64,000 nucleotides of DNA from an uncultured Porphyromonadaceae bacterium. GTDB lineage: Bacteria > Bacteroidota > Bacteroidia > Bacteroidales > Barnesiellaceae_A. Made by a program: the position numbers and the translations under genes. This document shows positions 43,358-51,857 of this stretch, in pieces (position 1 is the stretch's first letter; each line of letters opens with the position of its first letter). The stretch lies in contig UPZG01000003.1 in NCBI GenBank assembly GCA_900538705.1, forward strand, positions 1 through 64,000. The letters run 5' to 3'. The notes under the pieces were generated by a model, which saw nothing but the letters and a program-made list of their open reading frames with translations, was not told where the DNA came from and ran no database searches.

Positions 43358-44002
43358 ATGTACGATGCTATAGAGGAGTATATTTGCAAGCATATTGATG
43401 CCGAAGATCCATTGCTTGCCGAGCTCGATCGTGAGACGCATCTCTATCATTTGCGCCCTCGCATGGTGTCGGGGCATTTGCAAGGCAGCATTCTGAAGAT
43501 GTTTTGCCGTATGGTGCATCCGCACCGAGTCCTTGAGTTAGGCACCTTTACAGGTTACTCGGCATTATGTTTTGCCGCAGGGATGGATGAAGATGGCGAG
43601 GTACATACGATAGAGATAGACGATGAGATAGAAGACTTTACCCGCTCGTTTCTCTCGCGGTCGCCTTACGGTAATAAGATAAAGTTGATTATTGGCGATG
43701 CTCTCGATATTATTCCAACACTTACCGAGGTGTACGATCTTGTTTTTATCGATGCCAACAAACGCGACTATTTACATTACTATGAGGCTGTTTTGCCGTT
43801 GGTACGTCCCGGAGGTTTTATTCTTGCCGATAATACGTTATGGGATGGGAAGGTTATTACCGACCCCCACAGCCGCGATGCGCAGACGATAGGTATAGAG
43901 CATTTTAATGATACGGTAGCACAAGATACCCGTGTAGAAAAAATCATCCTTCCATTGCGTGACGGACTCACGGTTTTGTGGAAAAAACCGCTGGACGTGT
44001 AA
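43358..44002 (+). CDS. class I SAM-dependent O-methyltransferase
   Basis: A 214-residue methyltransferase of the caffeoyl-CoA/catechol O-methyltransferase type. SAM site VLELGTFTGYSALCFAAG near 57-74; acidic and metal-site parts DLVFIDANKRDYLHYYEAVL and GGFILADNTLWDGKV. Substrate unknown. It starts two bases after pyk, so co-transcription is likely. It is commonly seen beside rbfA in Bacteroidetes, as here. Confidence 0.9.
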   Translation: MYDAIEEYICKHIDAEDPLLAELDRETHLYHLRPRMVSGHLQGSILKMFCRMVHPHRVLELGTFTGYSALCFAAGMDEDGEVHTIEIDDEIEDFTRSFLSRSPYGNKIKLIIGDALDIIPTLTEVYDLVFIDANKRDYLHYYEAVLPLVRPGGFILADNTLWDGKVITDPHSRDAQTIGIEHFNDTVAQDTRVEKIILPLRDGLTVLWKKPLDV

Positions 44003-44056
44003 CAGTTGCGCCCTATTTTTTGTTACTTTTGTATAACAGCAATCAGAGAAGTATTT

Positions 44057-44392
44057 ATGGAGACAACACGACAAAATAAAATAAGCCGTCTGCTGCAAAA
44101 AGAGTTGAGTGAGATTTTCCTGGCACAGACGCGTAAAATGCACGGGACTATCGTATCGGTAAGTATTGTACGTATTAGTCCCGATTTGAGTATTGCTAAA
44201 GTATATTTGAGTGTGTTCCCGTCTGATAAGGCGCAAGTTACTATCGACTCGGTCAACGCATCGGCTCGCGAAATACGATATGAGTTGGCGCAACGGGTTC
44301 GCTTTCAGTTGCGTAAAATGCCTGAGTTGCGTTTCTATTTAGACGACTCGCTCGATTATATAGAGAAGATAGACAATTTGTTGCATCAGTAA
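44057..44392 (+). CDS. rbfA: 30S ribosome-binding factor A
   Basis: A 111-residue RbfA needed for late 30S maturation and cold adaptation. KH-like family pattern: ISRLLQKELSEIFLAQTRKM, VSIVRISPDLSIAKVYLSVF, and LAQRVRFQLRKMPELRFYLD. The start METTRQNK at 44057 is chosen; the frame extends to 44006 but without family similarity. A -7-like TACTTTTG (44024-44031) precedes it, so it may also be transcribed separately. The LolC/E-type gene follows 9 bases later. Confidence 0.94.
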   Translation: METTRQNKISRLLQKELSEIFLAQTRKMHGTIVSVSIVRISPDLSIAKVYLSVFPSDKAQVTIDSVNASAREIRYELAQRVRFQLRKMPELRFYLDDSLDYIEKIDNLLHQ

Positions 44393-44401
44393 GCGGGTGG
44401 C

Positions 44402-45613
44402 ATGGTTTTGGCTCTGCGCATAGCAGCGCGCTATCTCTTCTCCAAAAAATCACATAGCGCCATTAATGTTATCTCTATCATTTCGGTGTGTGGGGTGGCA
44501 ATTATTACGGCTGCGCTCATCTGTACGTTGTCGGTATATAATGGCTTTACACATCTGATAGGTTCGTTGCTTTCCGAGATACAGCCAGATATAAAGATAT
44601 TGCCGGCATCGGGTAAGACTCTCGATGGCAATGATACTTTGTGGTCTGAGATAGCTGCGTGGGATGATGTGGCATTATTGTCACCCGTGATAGAAGAGAC
44701 CGCTCTTGCTGTCTATGACCGGCAGTTGCCTGTTGTCGTGAAAGGTATCCCCGACAATTACGATGAGCTGACGGGACTGTCCCATACCATAGTGACTGGA
44801 GAGTATATGCTTCGCGACAGTATTGTGTCCTACGCTATTATAGGAGCCGGTGTGGCAGTTCGTCTCGAGGCTGGCGTGGCCTATTCGCGACCTATAGAGC
44901 TATATGCTCCGCATCGTCGTGGACGGGTAAATATTGCCAACCCGGCAGCCTCTTTTACGTCTCGCCGCTTTTTTGTATCGGCTGCATTTTATTCTAATCA
45001 GGCTCCTTATGACGATAATGTGGTTTATATACCCATCGATGAGGCGAGAGTTTTGTTCGATTATCCCACCGAAGCTACTGCCATAGAATTGCGGTGTGCC
45101 GATGGCGTATCTGTAGAGCGTGTTGTGCAGCAGCTTGAGAAAAAATTGGGAAGCAACTATGTGGTGCAAGACCGTTATAAACAAAACGGTGAGTCGTTTC
45201 GTTGGATGCAGATAGAGAAATGGATTACATTTCTTATTCTTGTCTTTATATTGCTCATAGCTGCTTTCAATATTGTGGGTGCCTTGTCGATGCTTATTGT
45301 AGATAAGAAAGAGAATATAGCAACGTTGCGTAATCTGGGTGCTGATAATCGATTGATAGTGCGTATCTTCATGACCGAGGGTTGGCTCATCTCTATGATA
45401 GGTGCGTTATCGGGTCTTGTAATAGGGGTCTTGTTGTGTTGGTTGCAGCAAGAGTTTGGCCTGTTGCGTCTGGGTGAATCGGGAGCATTTATTGTTGATG
45501 CCTATCCGGTGCGGTTGGAGTGGGGCGATACGCTTGTCGTTACGGCGGTAGTCTTATTGTTGGGCATGCTCACGGCGAGTTTTCCCGCACGTATGTTGCG
45601 ACGTACCATGTAG
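44402..45613 (+). CDS. FtsX-like / LolC-LolE type permease
   Basis: A 403-residue inner-membrane permease component of the ABC FtsX superfamily. An N-terminal transmembrane helix (~20-45; AINVISIISVCGVAIITAAL) is followed by a periplasmic MacB-like domain (~50-260) and a three-helix FtsX C-terminal domain (~270-400; WITFLILVFILLIAAFNIVG, SMIGALSGLVIGVLLCWLQ). The similarity is to the lipoprotein-releasing LolC/E. The ATP-binding partner gene is not adjacent in this window. A position after rbfA is common in Bacteroidetes. Confidence 0.88.
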   Translation: MVLALRIAARYLFSKKSHSAINVISIISVCGVAIITAALICTLSVYNGFTHLIGSLLSEIQPDIKILPASGKTLDGNDTLWSEIAAWDDVALLSPVIEETALAVYDRQLPVVVKGIPDNYDELTGLSHTIVTGEYMLRDSIVSYAIIGAGVAVRLEAGVAYSRPIELYAPHRRGRVNIANPAASFTSRRFFVSAAFYSNQAPYDDNVVYIPIDEARVLFDYPTEATAIELRCADGVSVERVVQQLEKKLGSNYVVQDRYKQNGESFRWMQIEKWITFLILVFILLIAAFNIVGALSMLIVDKKENIATLRNLGADNRLIVRIFMTEGWLISMIGALSGLVIGVLLCWLQQEFGLLRLGESGAFIVDAYPVRLEWGDTLVVTAVVLLLGMLTASFPARMLRRTM

Positions 45614-45706
45614 TATCCTGACGTATTGTATTTTTATAGGTTCGTAGTAAAATAGAGTTATGAACTCTGTTCGTTATCAATAAAGAAAGAATTTCTGAAA
45701 AACAAT

Positions 45707-45748
45707 ATATCCCCCGATGACCACACGAAACAGGTCATCGGGGGATAT
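45707..45748. terminator. bidirectional terminator between permease and beta-galactosidase genes
   Basis: A perfect 16-base stem, arms 45707-45722 and 45733-45748 (ATATCCCCCGATGACC and its complement). On the minus strand the tail ATTGTTTTT follows, and on the plus strand GTTTGTT. It lies between convergent genes. Confidence 0.88.
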
Positions 45749-45765
45749 GTTTGTTGATGTGCGAA

Positions 45766-48285
45766 TTATTGTGCTGTGAGGGTCACACGAGCCTCAGTAA
45801 GTCCGTCGGCTGTAGCGGTCAGTGAGGCATTGCCAGCTTTACCGTTGTTTTGTAATACTACCAGACATTTGCCGTAGAAGGCTTTGCGGTGATTTGCTTT
45901 GAAACGTTCCATAGAGATGGGAGAGCCGTTGTCGACGCCTGCTATAAAGGCGTTGCCATCAACCTTGAAAAATACTTCGTTTTCGGCAAGCGGGCAAAGG
46001 TTGCCATCCTTGTCGAGAATCTCTACGGTTACAAAGCTCAAGTCTCGTCCGTCGGCATGTAGGGTGCTGCGGTCGGGAGTTAGTCGTATTTGCGCGGGCT
46101 CACCGGCGGTACGGATAGTTTGTGAGAGTACTTCTTTACCATCTTTACGCGATACAACCTTAATTTCTCCTGGTTCAAAAGGAACGCGCCATGAAACGTG
46201 GTAGCAGCCCGGTTCTTTTGAGCGTGTACCTTGTGAAACGCCATTCAACCACAGCTCTACTTCATCTGCTTGTCCATAGTAGCACCATAGGTCAACCATT
46301 TCGCCAGCTTTGTGATTCCAATGCGGGAAGAGGTGCAATACCGGTTTGTCAGTCCACTCGCTTTGATACATGTAATAAATGTCTTTGGGGAATCCGGCAA
46401 GATCGATAATACCGAAGTATGAACTGCGGGCAGGGAATCCGTAGGGAGTAGGTTCTCCCAGATAATCGAAACCAGTCCAGATAAACAATCCGCTGATGAA
46501 ATCTCGTTCCTTGACCATGCGCCATGTTTTTTCGTGAGTCGACCCCCAGGGTACATGGCAGTTGTCGTACGATGAGCAGGCATATGTATCGTTGTAATAA
46601 GGCAAGTCCCATCGTTCGGGGCAGATGTAAATGCTGTCGGAAGGCATGCGGTAGTAACCGCGTGTCATAATAGCCGAGGTCGCTTCGGTAACGATAAACG
46701 GCTTGCCCGGGAAGAATCCGGGTACCGAGTCGAACCAGTCTTCGTGGTAGTTATAGCCGATGATGTCGAGAGAGCCAGCGCGGAACAAATGACTGTTGGG
46801 GCTTGGCTCATTGTTGCCTGTGGTGGTGGGGCGCGAGTCGAGACGGTTGACAATCTCACACAGGCGGCGGGTCAGCATGGAGTTTACGCTCAGGCTGTCA
46901 TCTTCTTGGGCTAGTGCATTAGGGTCTTTCTGGAAGTTGAGCAATAGATTGGCTTCAGCGAGGTCGAGTGTATCGGCATTGATGTCGGTCCACTGTTCCA
47001 GTACTTCGTTGCCCAGACTCCATATAAATATCGAGGGGTGGTTACGGTCTCGCATCACAAGGTCTGTAAGGTCTCGTTCATACCATTCATTGAAGAAGCG
47101 CGAGTAGTCGTATGTGGTTTTGCGTTTCCGCCACATGTCGAACGACTCATCCATGACAATCAGCCCCATACGGTCGCACAAGTCAAGTACTTCGGGTGCA
47201 GGTGGGTTGTGCGAGCAACGATAGGCGTTACATCCCATAGCTTTCAGCATTTCGAGCTGTCGTTCTATGGCGCGTTCGTTGACGGCTGCTCCCAAACATC
47301 CTAAATCATGGTGCATGCATACGCCTTTGATTTTCACCGGCTTTTCATTAAGGAAGAATCCTTTCTCGGCATCGAAACGGAAAGTTCTGATACCCAACGG
47401 CGAGTCATAGCTATCTATTGTTTGTCCATCGGCGATGATTTGGGTGCGTACCGTATAGAGGTAGGGGTCGTCTATCGACCAGCGACGAGGAGCTTTCAGG
47501 GTGAGTTGTAAGCTGCTTTCGGCCGTTGTGTCGGCAGGAACTGTCATAAGGCAGTCGGCATAAGCTACGGTTTTGTCATCAGCGTCGAGTATATACTGGC
47601 ATACTTTTACTTCGGCTTTTTCTTGCAAGCTGTTACGGAGGCGTGTTGCCACGTTGACTGTCGCTTGTGAGTCATTTATTTCGGGAGTTGTGACATAAGT
47701 ACCCCACAAATCTACATATATGGGTGCTACAGTCACTATCCACACGTGGCGGTATATGCCACAACCGCTATACCAACGTGAGTTGGGCTGTTCTGAGTTA
47801 TCTACACGTACGGCTACTACATTGGTGCCTGCTTGAAGATAGGGAGTAATATCGCGACGAAATGATATGTACCCATAAGGCCGTATGCCGGTAGAGTGTC
47901 CGTTGACAAAAACCTCTGACAACATGTATACCCCGTCGAAGTCGAGATATATGCGTTTGCCCGATGAGAGTAGAGTGCTATCTATGTCGAAATGCTTGCG
48001 ATACCATCCTACTCCGCCAGGTAGAGCCCCTCCACCGGGCCCTGATGGGTTGTCGGCCGAAAAATCGCCTTCGATAGCCCAGTCATGTGGTAAGTTGAGT
48101 TGTCTCCATGAGCTATCGTCAAACGACGGTTGTTCGGCATTACGTAAGTCTCCTAAATGAAACCGCCAATTGGTATCGAAATTATCACGAACTCTGGGCG
48201 ACGGTGCCGGGTCGGGAAGAGGCGAGCAGGCTGTAAAGAGGCCTACTGCTAAAATAAACAAGATTTTTCCAAGAAGTTTTTTCAT
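45766..48285 (-). CDS. glycoside hydrolase family 2 beta-galactosidase-type lipoprotein
   Basis: An 839-residue predicted lipoprotein (LFTAC, Cys20), hence surface- or periplasm-anchored. GH2 order: sugar-binding sandwich (~35-200), Ig-like domain (~205-300), TIM barrel (~305-610) with acid/base Glu427 (IWSLGNEVLEQW) and nucleophile Glu534 (FIVTEATSAIM), a DUF4982-like domain (~630-720) and a C-terminal Ig-like domain (~735-839). Family members release terminal beta-galactose or related residues from glycans; exact specificity is unknown. It has no SusC/SusD or regulator gene beside it, so it is not part of a full polysaccharide utilisation locus here. Confidence 0.92.
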   Translation of the reverse strand: MKKLLGKILFILAVGLFTACSPLPDPAPSPRVRDNFDTNWRFHLGDLRNAEQPSFDDSSWRQLNLPHDWAIEGDFSADNPSGPGGGALPGGVGWYRKHFDIDSTLLSSGKRIYLDFDGVYMLSEVFVNGHSTGIRPYGYISFRRDITPYLQAGTNVVAVRVDNSEQPNSRWYSGCGIYRHVWIVTVAPIYVDLWGTYVTTPEINDSQATVNVATRLRNSLQEKAEVKVCQYILDADDKTVAYADCLMTVPADTTAESSLQLTLKAPRRWSIDDPYLYTVRTQIIADGQTIDSYDSPLGIRTFRFDAEKGFFLNEKPVKIKGVCMHHDLGCLGAAVNERAIERQLEMLKAMGCNAYRCSHNPPAPEVLDLCDRMGLIVMDESFDMWRKRKTTYDYSRFFNEWYERDLTDLVMRDRNHPSIFIWSLGNEVLEQWTDINADTLDLAEANLLLNFQKDPNALAQEDDSLSVNSMLTRRLCEIVNRLDSRPTTTGNNEPSPNSHLFRAGSLDIIGYNYHEDWFDSVPGFFPGKPFIVTEATSAIMTRGYYRMPSDSIYICPERWDLPYYNDTYACSSYDNCHVPWGSTHEKTWRMVKERDFISGLFIWTGFDYLGEPTPYGFPARSSYFGIIDLAGFPKDIYYMYQSEWTDKPVLHLFPHWNHKAGEMVDLWCYYGQADEVELWLNGVSQGTRSKEPGCYHVSWRVPFEPGEIKVVSRKDGKEVLSQTIRTAGEPAQIRLTPDRSTLHADGRDLSFVTVEILDKDGNLCPLAENEVFFKVDGNAFIAGVDNGSPISMERFKANHRKAFYGKCLVVLQNNGKAGNASLTATADGLTEARVTLTAQ

Positions 48286-48541
48286 GCGTTAGGCAGATTT
48301 AAGATGATTATATAAAGAGAATATCAGCTGAAAATTGGCAAAATAATATTTCAATCTAAATGTGCTGAGTAGAACTTGCTTGCTTCGTTGCAGGCATTGT
48401 TAAGTTTTTCTCGAGATATACAAATATACAAAACTATTGTTAAGATAATGATGCGAAATGTATTTGTTTTATTTTTATCCTCCTCAGGTTGTTATGATAG
48501 TGGTATGTGTTGCGTTGTAGGAGTCAAAAAAAAGGATATAT

Positions 48542-48573
48542 TTTGCTTTCTGCCTGCGTTTTGCATATCTTTG
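48542..48573 (+). promoter_or_regulatory. rsgA promoter
   Basis: TTTG (48542-48545), 20 bases, TATCTTTG (48566-48573). The distance to the rsgA start codon is 19 bases. The rest of the 48286-48541 gap carries no gene I can support. Confidence 0.85.
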
Positions 48574-48592
48574 TTTTATAAATTGAAAAAGC

Positions 48593-49528
48593 ATGACACA
48601 AGGCATAGTGGTAAAAAGTACCGGAAGCTGGTATACGGTGAAAACCGACGATGGAAGGCTCTTGGATTGTAAGGTAAAAGGCTTATTCCGTTTACGCGGT
48701 ATTCGCAGTACCAATCCTGTGGCTGTGGGAGACCATGTACATGTGACAGTGGCGCAAGATGGTTCGGCCTATATCAAAGAGGTAGAGGCTCGGCGCAATT
48801 ATATTGTGCGTCGCGCGTCGAATCTGTCGAAAGAGAGCCATATCATCGCTGCCAATATAGATGTGGCCGTGCTCATTATTACTGTAGAGCATCCGCGTAC
48901 CAATCTTATCTTTGTTGACCGTTTTTTAGCTACTGCCGAGGCTTATGCTGTACCGGCTTGCATTGCTATTAATAAGTGTGATCTTTATGATGAAGAGGAA
49001 ATGGAATATGCCCTTGGTGTCAAGCATTTATATGATACAGTGGGATATGCAACGGAGCTTGTCTCGGCAACTACAGGTGAGGGCTTGGAATGGCTTAGAA
49101 ATCGGTTGCATGGTAAACTCGCTCTTTTCTCGGGAAACTCGGGTGTTGGAAAATCATCGCTGATAAACAGTCTAATTCCTGGCTTGAACTTGAAGACCGG
49201 TGAACTTTCGGTGCAACACGATATGGGGATGCACACTACGACCTTTTCAGAAATGTATCCTATGCCCGATGGAGGATATATCATAGATACCCCAGGCATA
49301 AAAGGGTTTGGTACCATCGATTTCGAACCTGCTACGGTGGCTCATTATTTCCCTGAGATTTTTGCTATTTCACACAATTGTCGTTTTAACAACTGTACCC
49401 ATCGTAATGAACCTGGCTGCGCCGTGCTAAAGGCTTTGGAAGAACATTATATCAGCCAGTCGCGCTATGCCTCCTATCTGAGTATTATTGAAGATCATGA
49501 GGAGGGTAAGTATCGTACGGGATATTAG
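48593..49528 (+). CDS. rsgA: ribosome small subunit-dependent GTPase A
   Basis: A 311-residue circularly permuted GTPase that acts late in 30S assembly. Domain order: OB fold (~1-75), G4 motif NKCD (127-130), G1 GNSGVGKSS (181-189), G3 DTPGIKGFG, then a C-terminal zinc site (HNCRFNNCTHRNEPGC; three Cys, one His). Length is normal. Its promoter is 19 bases before the ATG, so it is a monocistronic unit or the first gene. Confidence 0.96.
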   Translation: MTQGIVVKSTGSWYTVKTDDGRLLDCKVKGLFRLRGIRSTNPVAVGDHVHVTVAQDGSAYIKEVEARRNYIVRRASNLSKESHIIAANIDVAVLIITVEHPRTNLIFVDRFLATAEAYAVPACIAINKCDLYDEEEMEYALGVKHLYDTVGYATELVSATTGEGLEWLRNRLHGKLALFSGNSGVGKSSLINSLIPGLNLKTGELSVQHDMGMHTTTFSEMYPMPDGGYIIDTPGIKGFGTIDFEPATVAHYFPEIFAISHNCRFNNCTHRNEPGCAVLKALEEHYISQSRYASYLSIIEDHEEGKYRTGY

Positions 49529-49640
49529 TCGATGCGCTATTGAAGTTATCTTTAAGAAAAGGTGCTGTGTATGCCCACAGAGGGGATGGAGGTGATTTTT
49601 GTTGAGTCCTTGTTGGAATAAGTAGGGAACGGGTAAAAAT

Positions 49641-49670
49641 AAAAAAAGTCGCTACCTTTTGGGTAGCGGC
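49641..49670 (-). terminator. terminator of small lipoprotein gene
   Basis: Arms GTCGCTACC (49648-49656) and GGTAGCGGC (49662-49670), one G-T, loop of five. On the minus strand seven T and a further T-rich run follow. Convergent with rsgA; on the plus strand the T run after it is missing. Confidence 0.8.
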
Positions 49671-49696
49671 TCAACTTCCTTTTGAGTCTGTCGCAA

Positions 49697-49900
49697 TTAT
49701 TCAGCAACAACAGCTGAGTCGGCAGCTACTGCTGCGCCGCAATTGCCGGTGCAAGAATCGCAAGCGCAAGCAACTTCTTCTACAACAGTTTCAACAGCTA
49801 CACTATCTTCGGTAGCTTCGGTAGCTTCGCTTGTTTTGTTTGTACAAGCAGCCAACGAAACTGCGCATGCAACAGCGAAGAATAAGACTAACTTTTTCAT
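49697..49900 (-). CDS. small Cys-rich lipoprotein
   Basis: A 67-residue predicted lipoprotein. The signal peptide ends at Cys19 (SLAACTNKTS). The mature ~48 residues are acidic and rich in A, E, T and V, with a cluster of four cysteines (Cys45, 47, 50, 54) in CACDSCTGNCG. A metal or redox role is possible but unproven; no known family was recognised. A minus-strand TACCTTTG (49950-49957) is a likely -7 box. The gene stands alone, with a good terminator. Confidence 0.8.
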   Translation of the reverse strand: MKKLVLFFAVACAVSLAACTNKTSEATEATEDSVAVETVVEEVACACDSCTGNCGAAVAADSAVVAE

Positions 49901-50043
49901 TTTTGTTTAATTAAAGATAAAACAATAACTTGTAGTTTCAAAAACGCCTCAAAGGTAGATATTATTTTTTTAATATATATCAACCTTATGTGGTTTTTTT
50001 TGTCAATTTCTATAAAAAAATGGTTTTAAGCTCGATTGAGGGG

Positions 50044-51696
50044 CTATTTACTGTATAAATATCGTTTTATACTCCGTTTTGGGGTCTTTTCAAACTCTTC
50101 CCGATGTATTTTTATGGCAGTTATTTTTTCATAGGGAGCGACCATTGTGTTCACCTGTATGCGGTTTTCTTCCATGATTTTATCGAGTTGACTCTCTTCC
50201 AGCTCATCGGTACTCAGTGCTTCATAGTCGGGAACAATAAGGGCTACAAGCTTATTGTTTCGTTCGACGACAAGGCTCTCGGCCACATACGGCATGTTGT
50301 TGATTTTAGCTTCTATGATTTCGGGATATATGTTTTGTCCGTTTGCTCCAAGGAGCATGGTTTTGGACCTACCTTTTATAAATATAGTACCGTCGTGACT
50401 GATACTGCCTACGTCGCCGGTGTGGAGCCAACCCTCGCTATCTATAACATCGCGTGTAGCCTTTTCATTTTTGTAGTATCCAATCATGACATGTTCACCC
50501 CGTACGCATATTTCGCCGGTACTACCTTCAGGGATGGTCTTCGTTTCTACGTAGCCATGCAGGGTGCGTCCCGAAGAGAATGCTATAAATTCGCGATGCG
50601 GAGTGTAGCTTATAAGAGGAGCACACTCAGTCATGCCGTACCCTACTGTGAATGGGAACTTTATTTTACGCAAGAATGATTCTACCTCTGCATTAAGGGG
50701 GGCGCCTCCAACAATGACCTCTTCGAATGAACCGCCTAATGCTTGTATAAGACCTTTATTTATTTTATTAAAGATGAGTGTGTTCACTATAGGGATTCGC
50801 AAAGCAATACGCATGAGAGGCTTGTTAATAAGAGGATGGAGTCGTTTACGATATATTTTCTCCAATACGAGCGGTACACATATGATAAGGTGAGGTTTTA
50901 CCTCGGCAAGTGCTTTTATCAATATCTTGGGAGATGGTATCTTGCCCAACAGGGTAATGTGTGAACCTACGGCCAGCGGTACCAAGAAATCGAACGCACA
51001 ACCGTAGGCGTGTGCCAGAGGCAGGAATGAAAGGCAACGGCTTCCACGATAATGCAAATGTGAACGTACCCCGAACATTACATTTCCCGCCAAATTGTTG
51101 CCCGAAAGCATAACCCCTTTGCTGAACCCTGTAGTGCCCGATGTATAGTTGATGATGGCTAGTTCTTCGTTGCTGTTGTCGGCATATACAATATCTTCGG
51201 GTGTAAATCCTTGGGGGTATGTGGCGATGAAATCGTCGTCAAGTCCGGCAAGAAATTGGTCGATTTTCTCGCCATCGCGTTGGAAGAGGCAGTTCGATTT
51301 ATCTATCGATATGGCAGCCCTTATCTGTGAAAGTGCGGTCGGGTCAATATGCGCCCATATAGAGTCGTTGATGAAAAGAAGAACAGAGTCGGAGTGATTG
51401 ACAATATGGCAAATATCTTGTGGATTGAAGTCTTGTAAGATAGGTACAAGTACAGCTCCATATGTAATGATAGCCATGTACACGATGCACCATTGTGGCG
51501 TGTTTTTCCCTACAAGAGCTATTTTGTCACCCTTTTTGATGCCACACTTTTGCAATAGAATATGTACTTTGGCAATCTCTTCTGCCAGCTCCTTATAAAG
51601 CAATGTGTTTTGGGTGCTGTAATCGGTAAGAGCAGGTAAATCCCAATTTTTGCGAAAGCTGTCTTGGTAGATTTGTATAAAACGTTCTTCTATCAT
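50044..51696 (-). CDS. long-chain fatty-acid--CoA ligase (AMP-binding)
   Basis: A 550-residue acyl-CoA synthetase. AMP-binding motifs: YTSGTTGFSKGVMLS (P-loop-like), YGMTECAPLISY, GEICVRGEHVMIGYYKNE, GWLHTGDVG and KGRSKTMLLGANGQNIYPE. It activates fatty acids through an acyl-adenylate for phospholipid or lipid A use or degradation. Cytoplasmic or membrane-associated; no signal peptide. A minus-strand TACTTTTG (51746-51753) is a possible -7 box. Confidence 0.93.
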   Translation of the reverse strand: MIEERFIQIYQDSFRKNWDLPALTDYSTQNTLLYKELAEEIAKVHILLQKCGIKKGDKIALVGKNTPQWCIVYMAIITYGAVLVPILQDFNPQDICHIVNHSDSVLLFINDSIWAHIDPTALSQIRAAISIDKSNCLFQRDGEKIDQFLAGLDDDFIATYPQGFTPEDIVYADNSNEELAIINYTSGTTGFSKGVMLSGNNLAGNVMFGVRSHLHYRGSRCLSFLPLAHAYGCAFDFLVPLAVGSHITLLGKIPSPKILIKALAEVKPHLIICVPLVLEKIYRKRLHPLINKPLMRIALRIPIVNTLIFNKINKGLIQALGGSFEEVIVGGAPLNAEVESFLRKIKFPFTVGYGMTECAPLISYTPHREFIAFSSGRTLHGYVETKTIPEGSTGEICVRGEHVMIGYYKNEKATRDVIDSEGWLHTGDVGSISHDGTIFIKGRSKTMLLGANGQNIYPEIIEAKINNMPYVAESLVVERNNKLVALIVPDYEALSTDELEESQLDKIMEENRIQVNTMVAPYEKITAIKIHREEFEKTPKRSIKRYLYSK

Positions 51697-51828
51697 GTTA
51701 GTTTAGTTCAGTTCGTTGTCCAAGTTTTCGTGATATTTCGGAGCGCAAAAGTAAGGAAAGTTTTTAGTTTTAAACGATTAATATGCTAACTATTCGTCCC
51801 ATCAGGTATATTTTAAGCACAAAATGCC

Positions 51829-51836
51829 TACCTTTG
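51829..51836 (+). promoter_or_regulatory. putative -7 box of the mtaB operon
   Basis: TACCTTTG, 22 bases before the mtaB start. No TTTG at the expected distance was found, so assignment is moderate. Confidence 0.45.
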
Positions 51837-51857
51837 GGCAAAATTTAGAGGCTTGTA

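Noticed and set aside
48376..48672. Plus-strand open frame upstream of rsgA
   Set aside because: It overlaps the rsgA promoter and start in another frame, and the sequence looks like translated promoter DNA.
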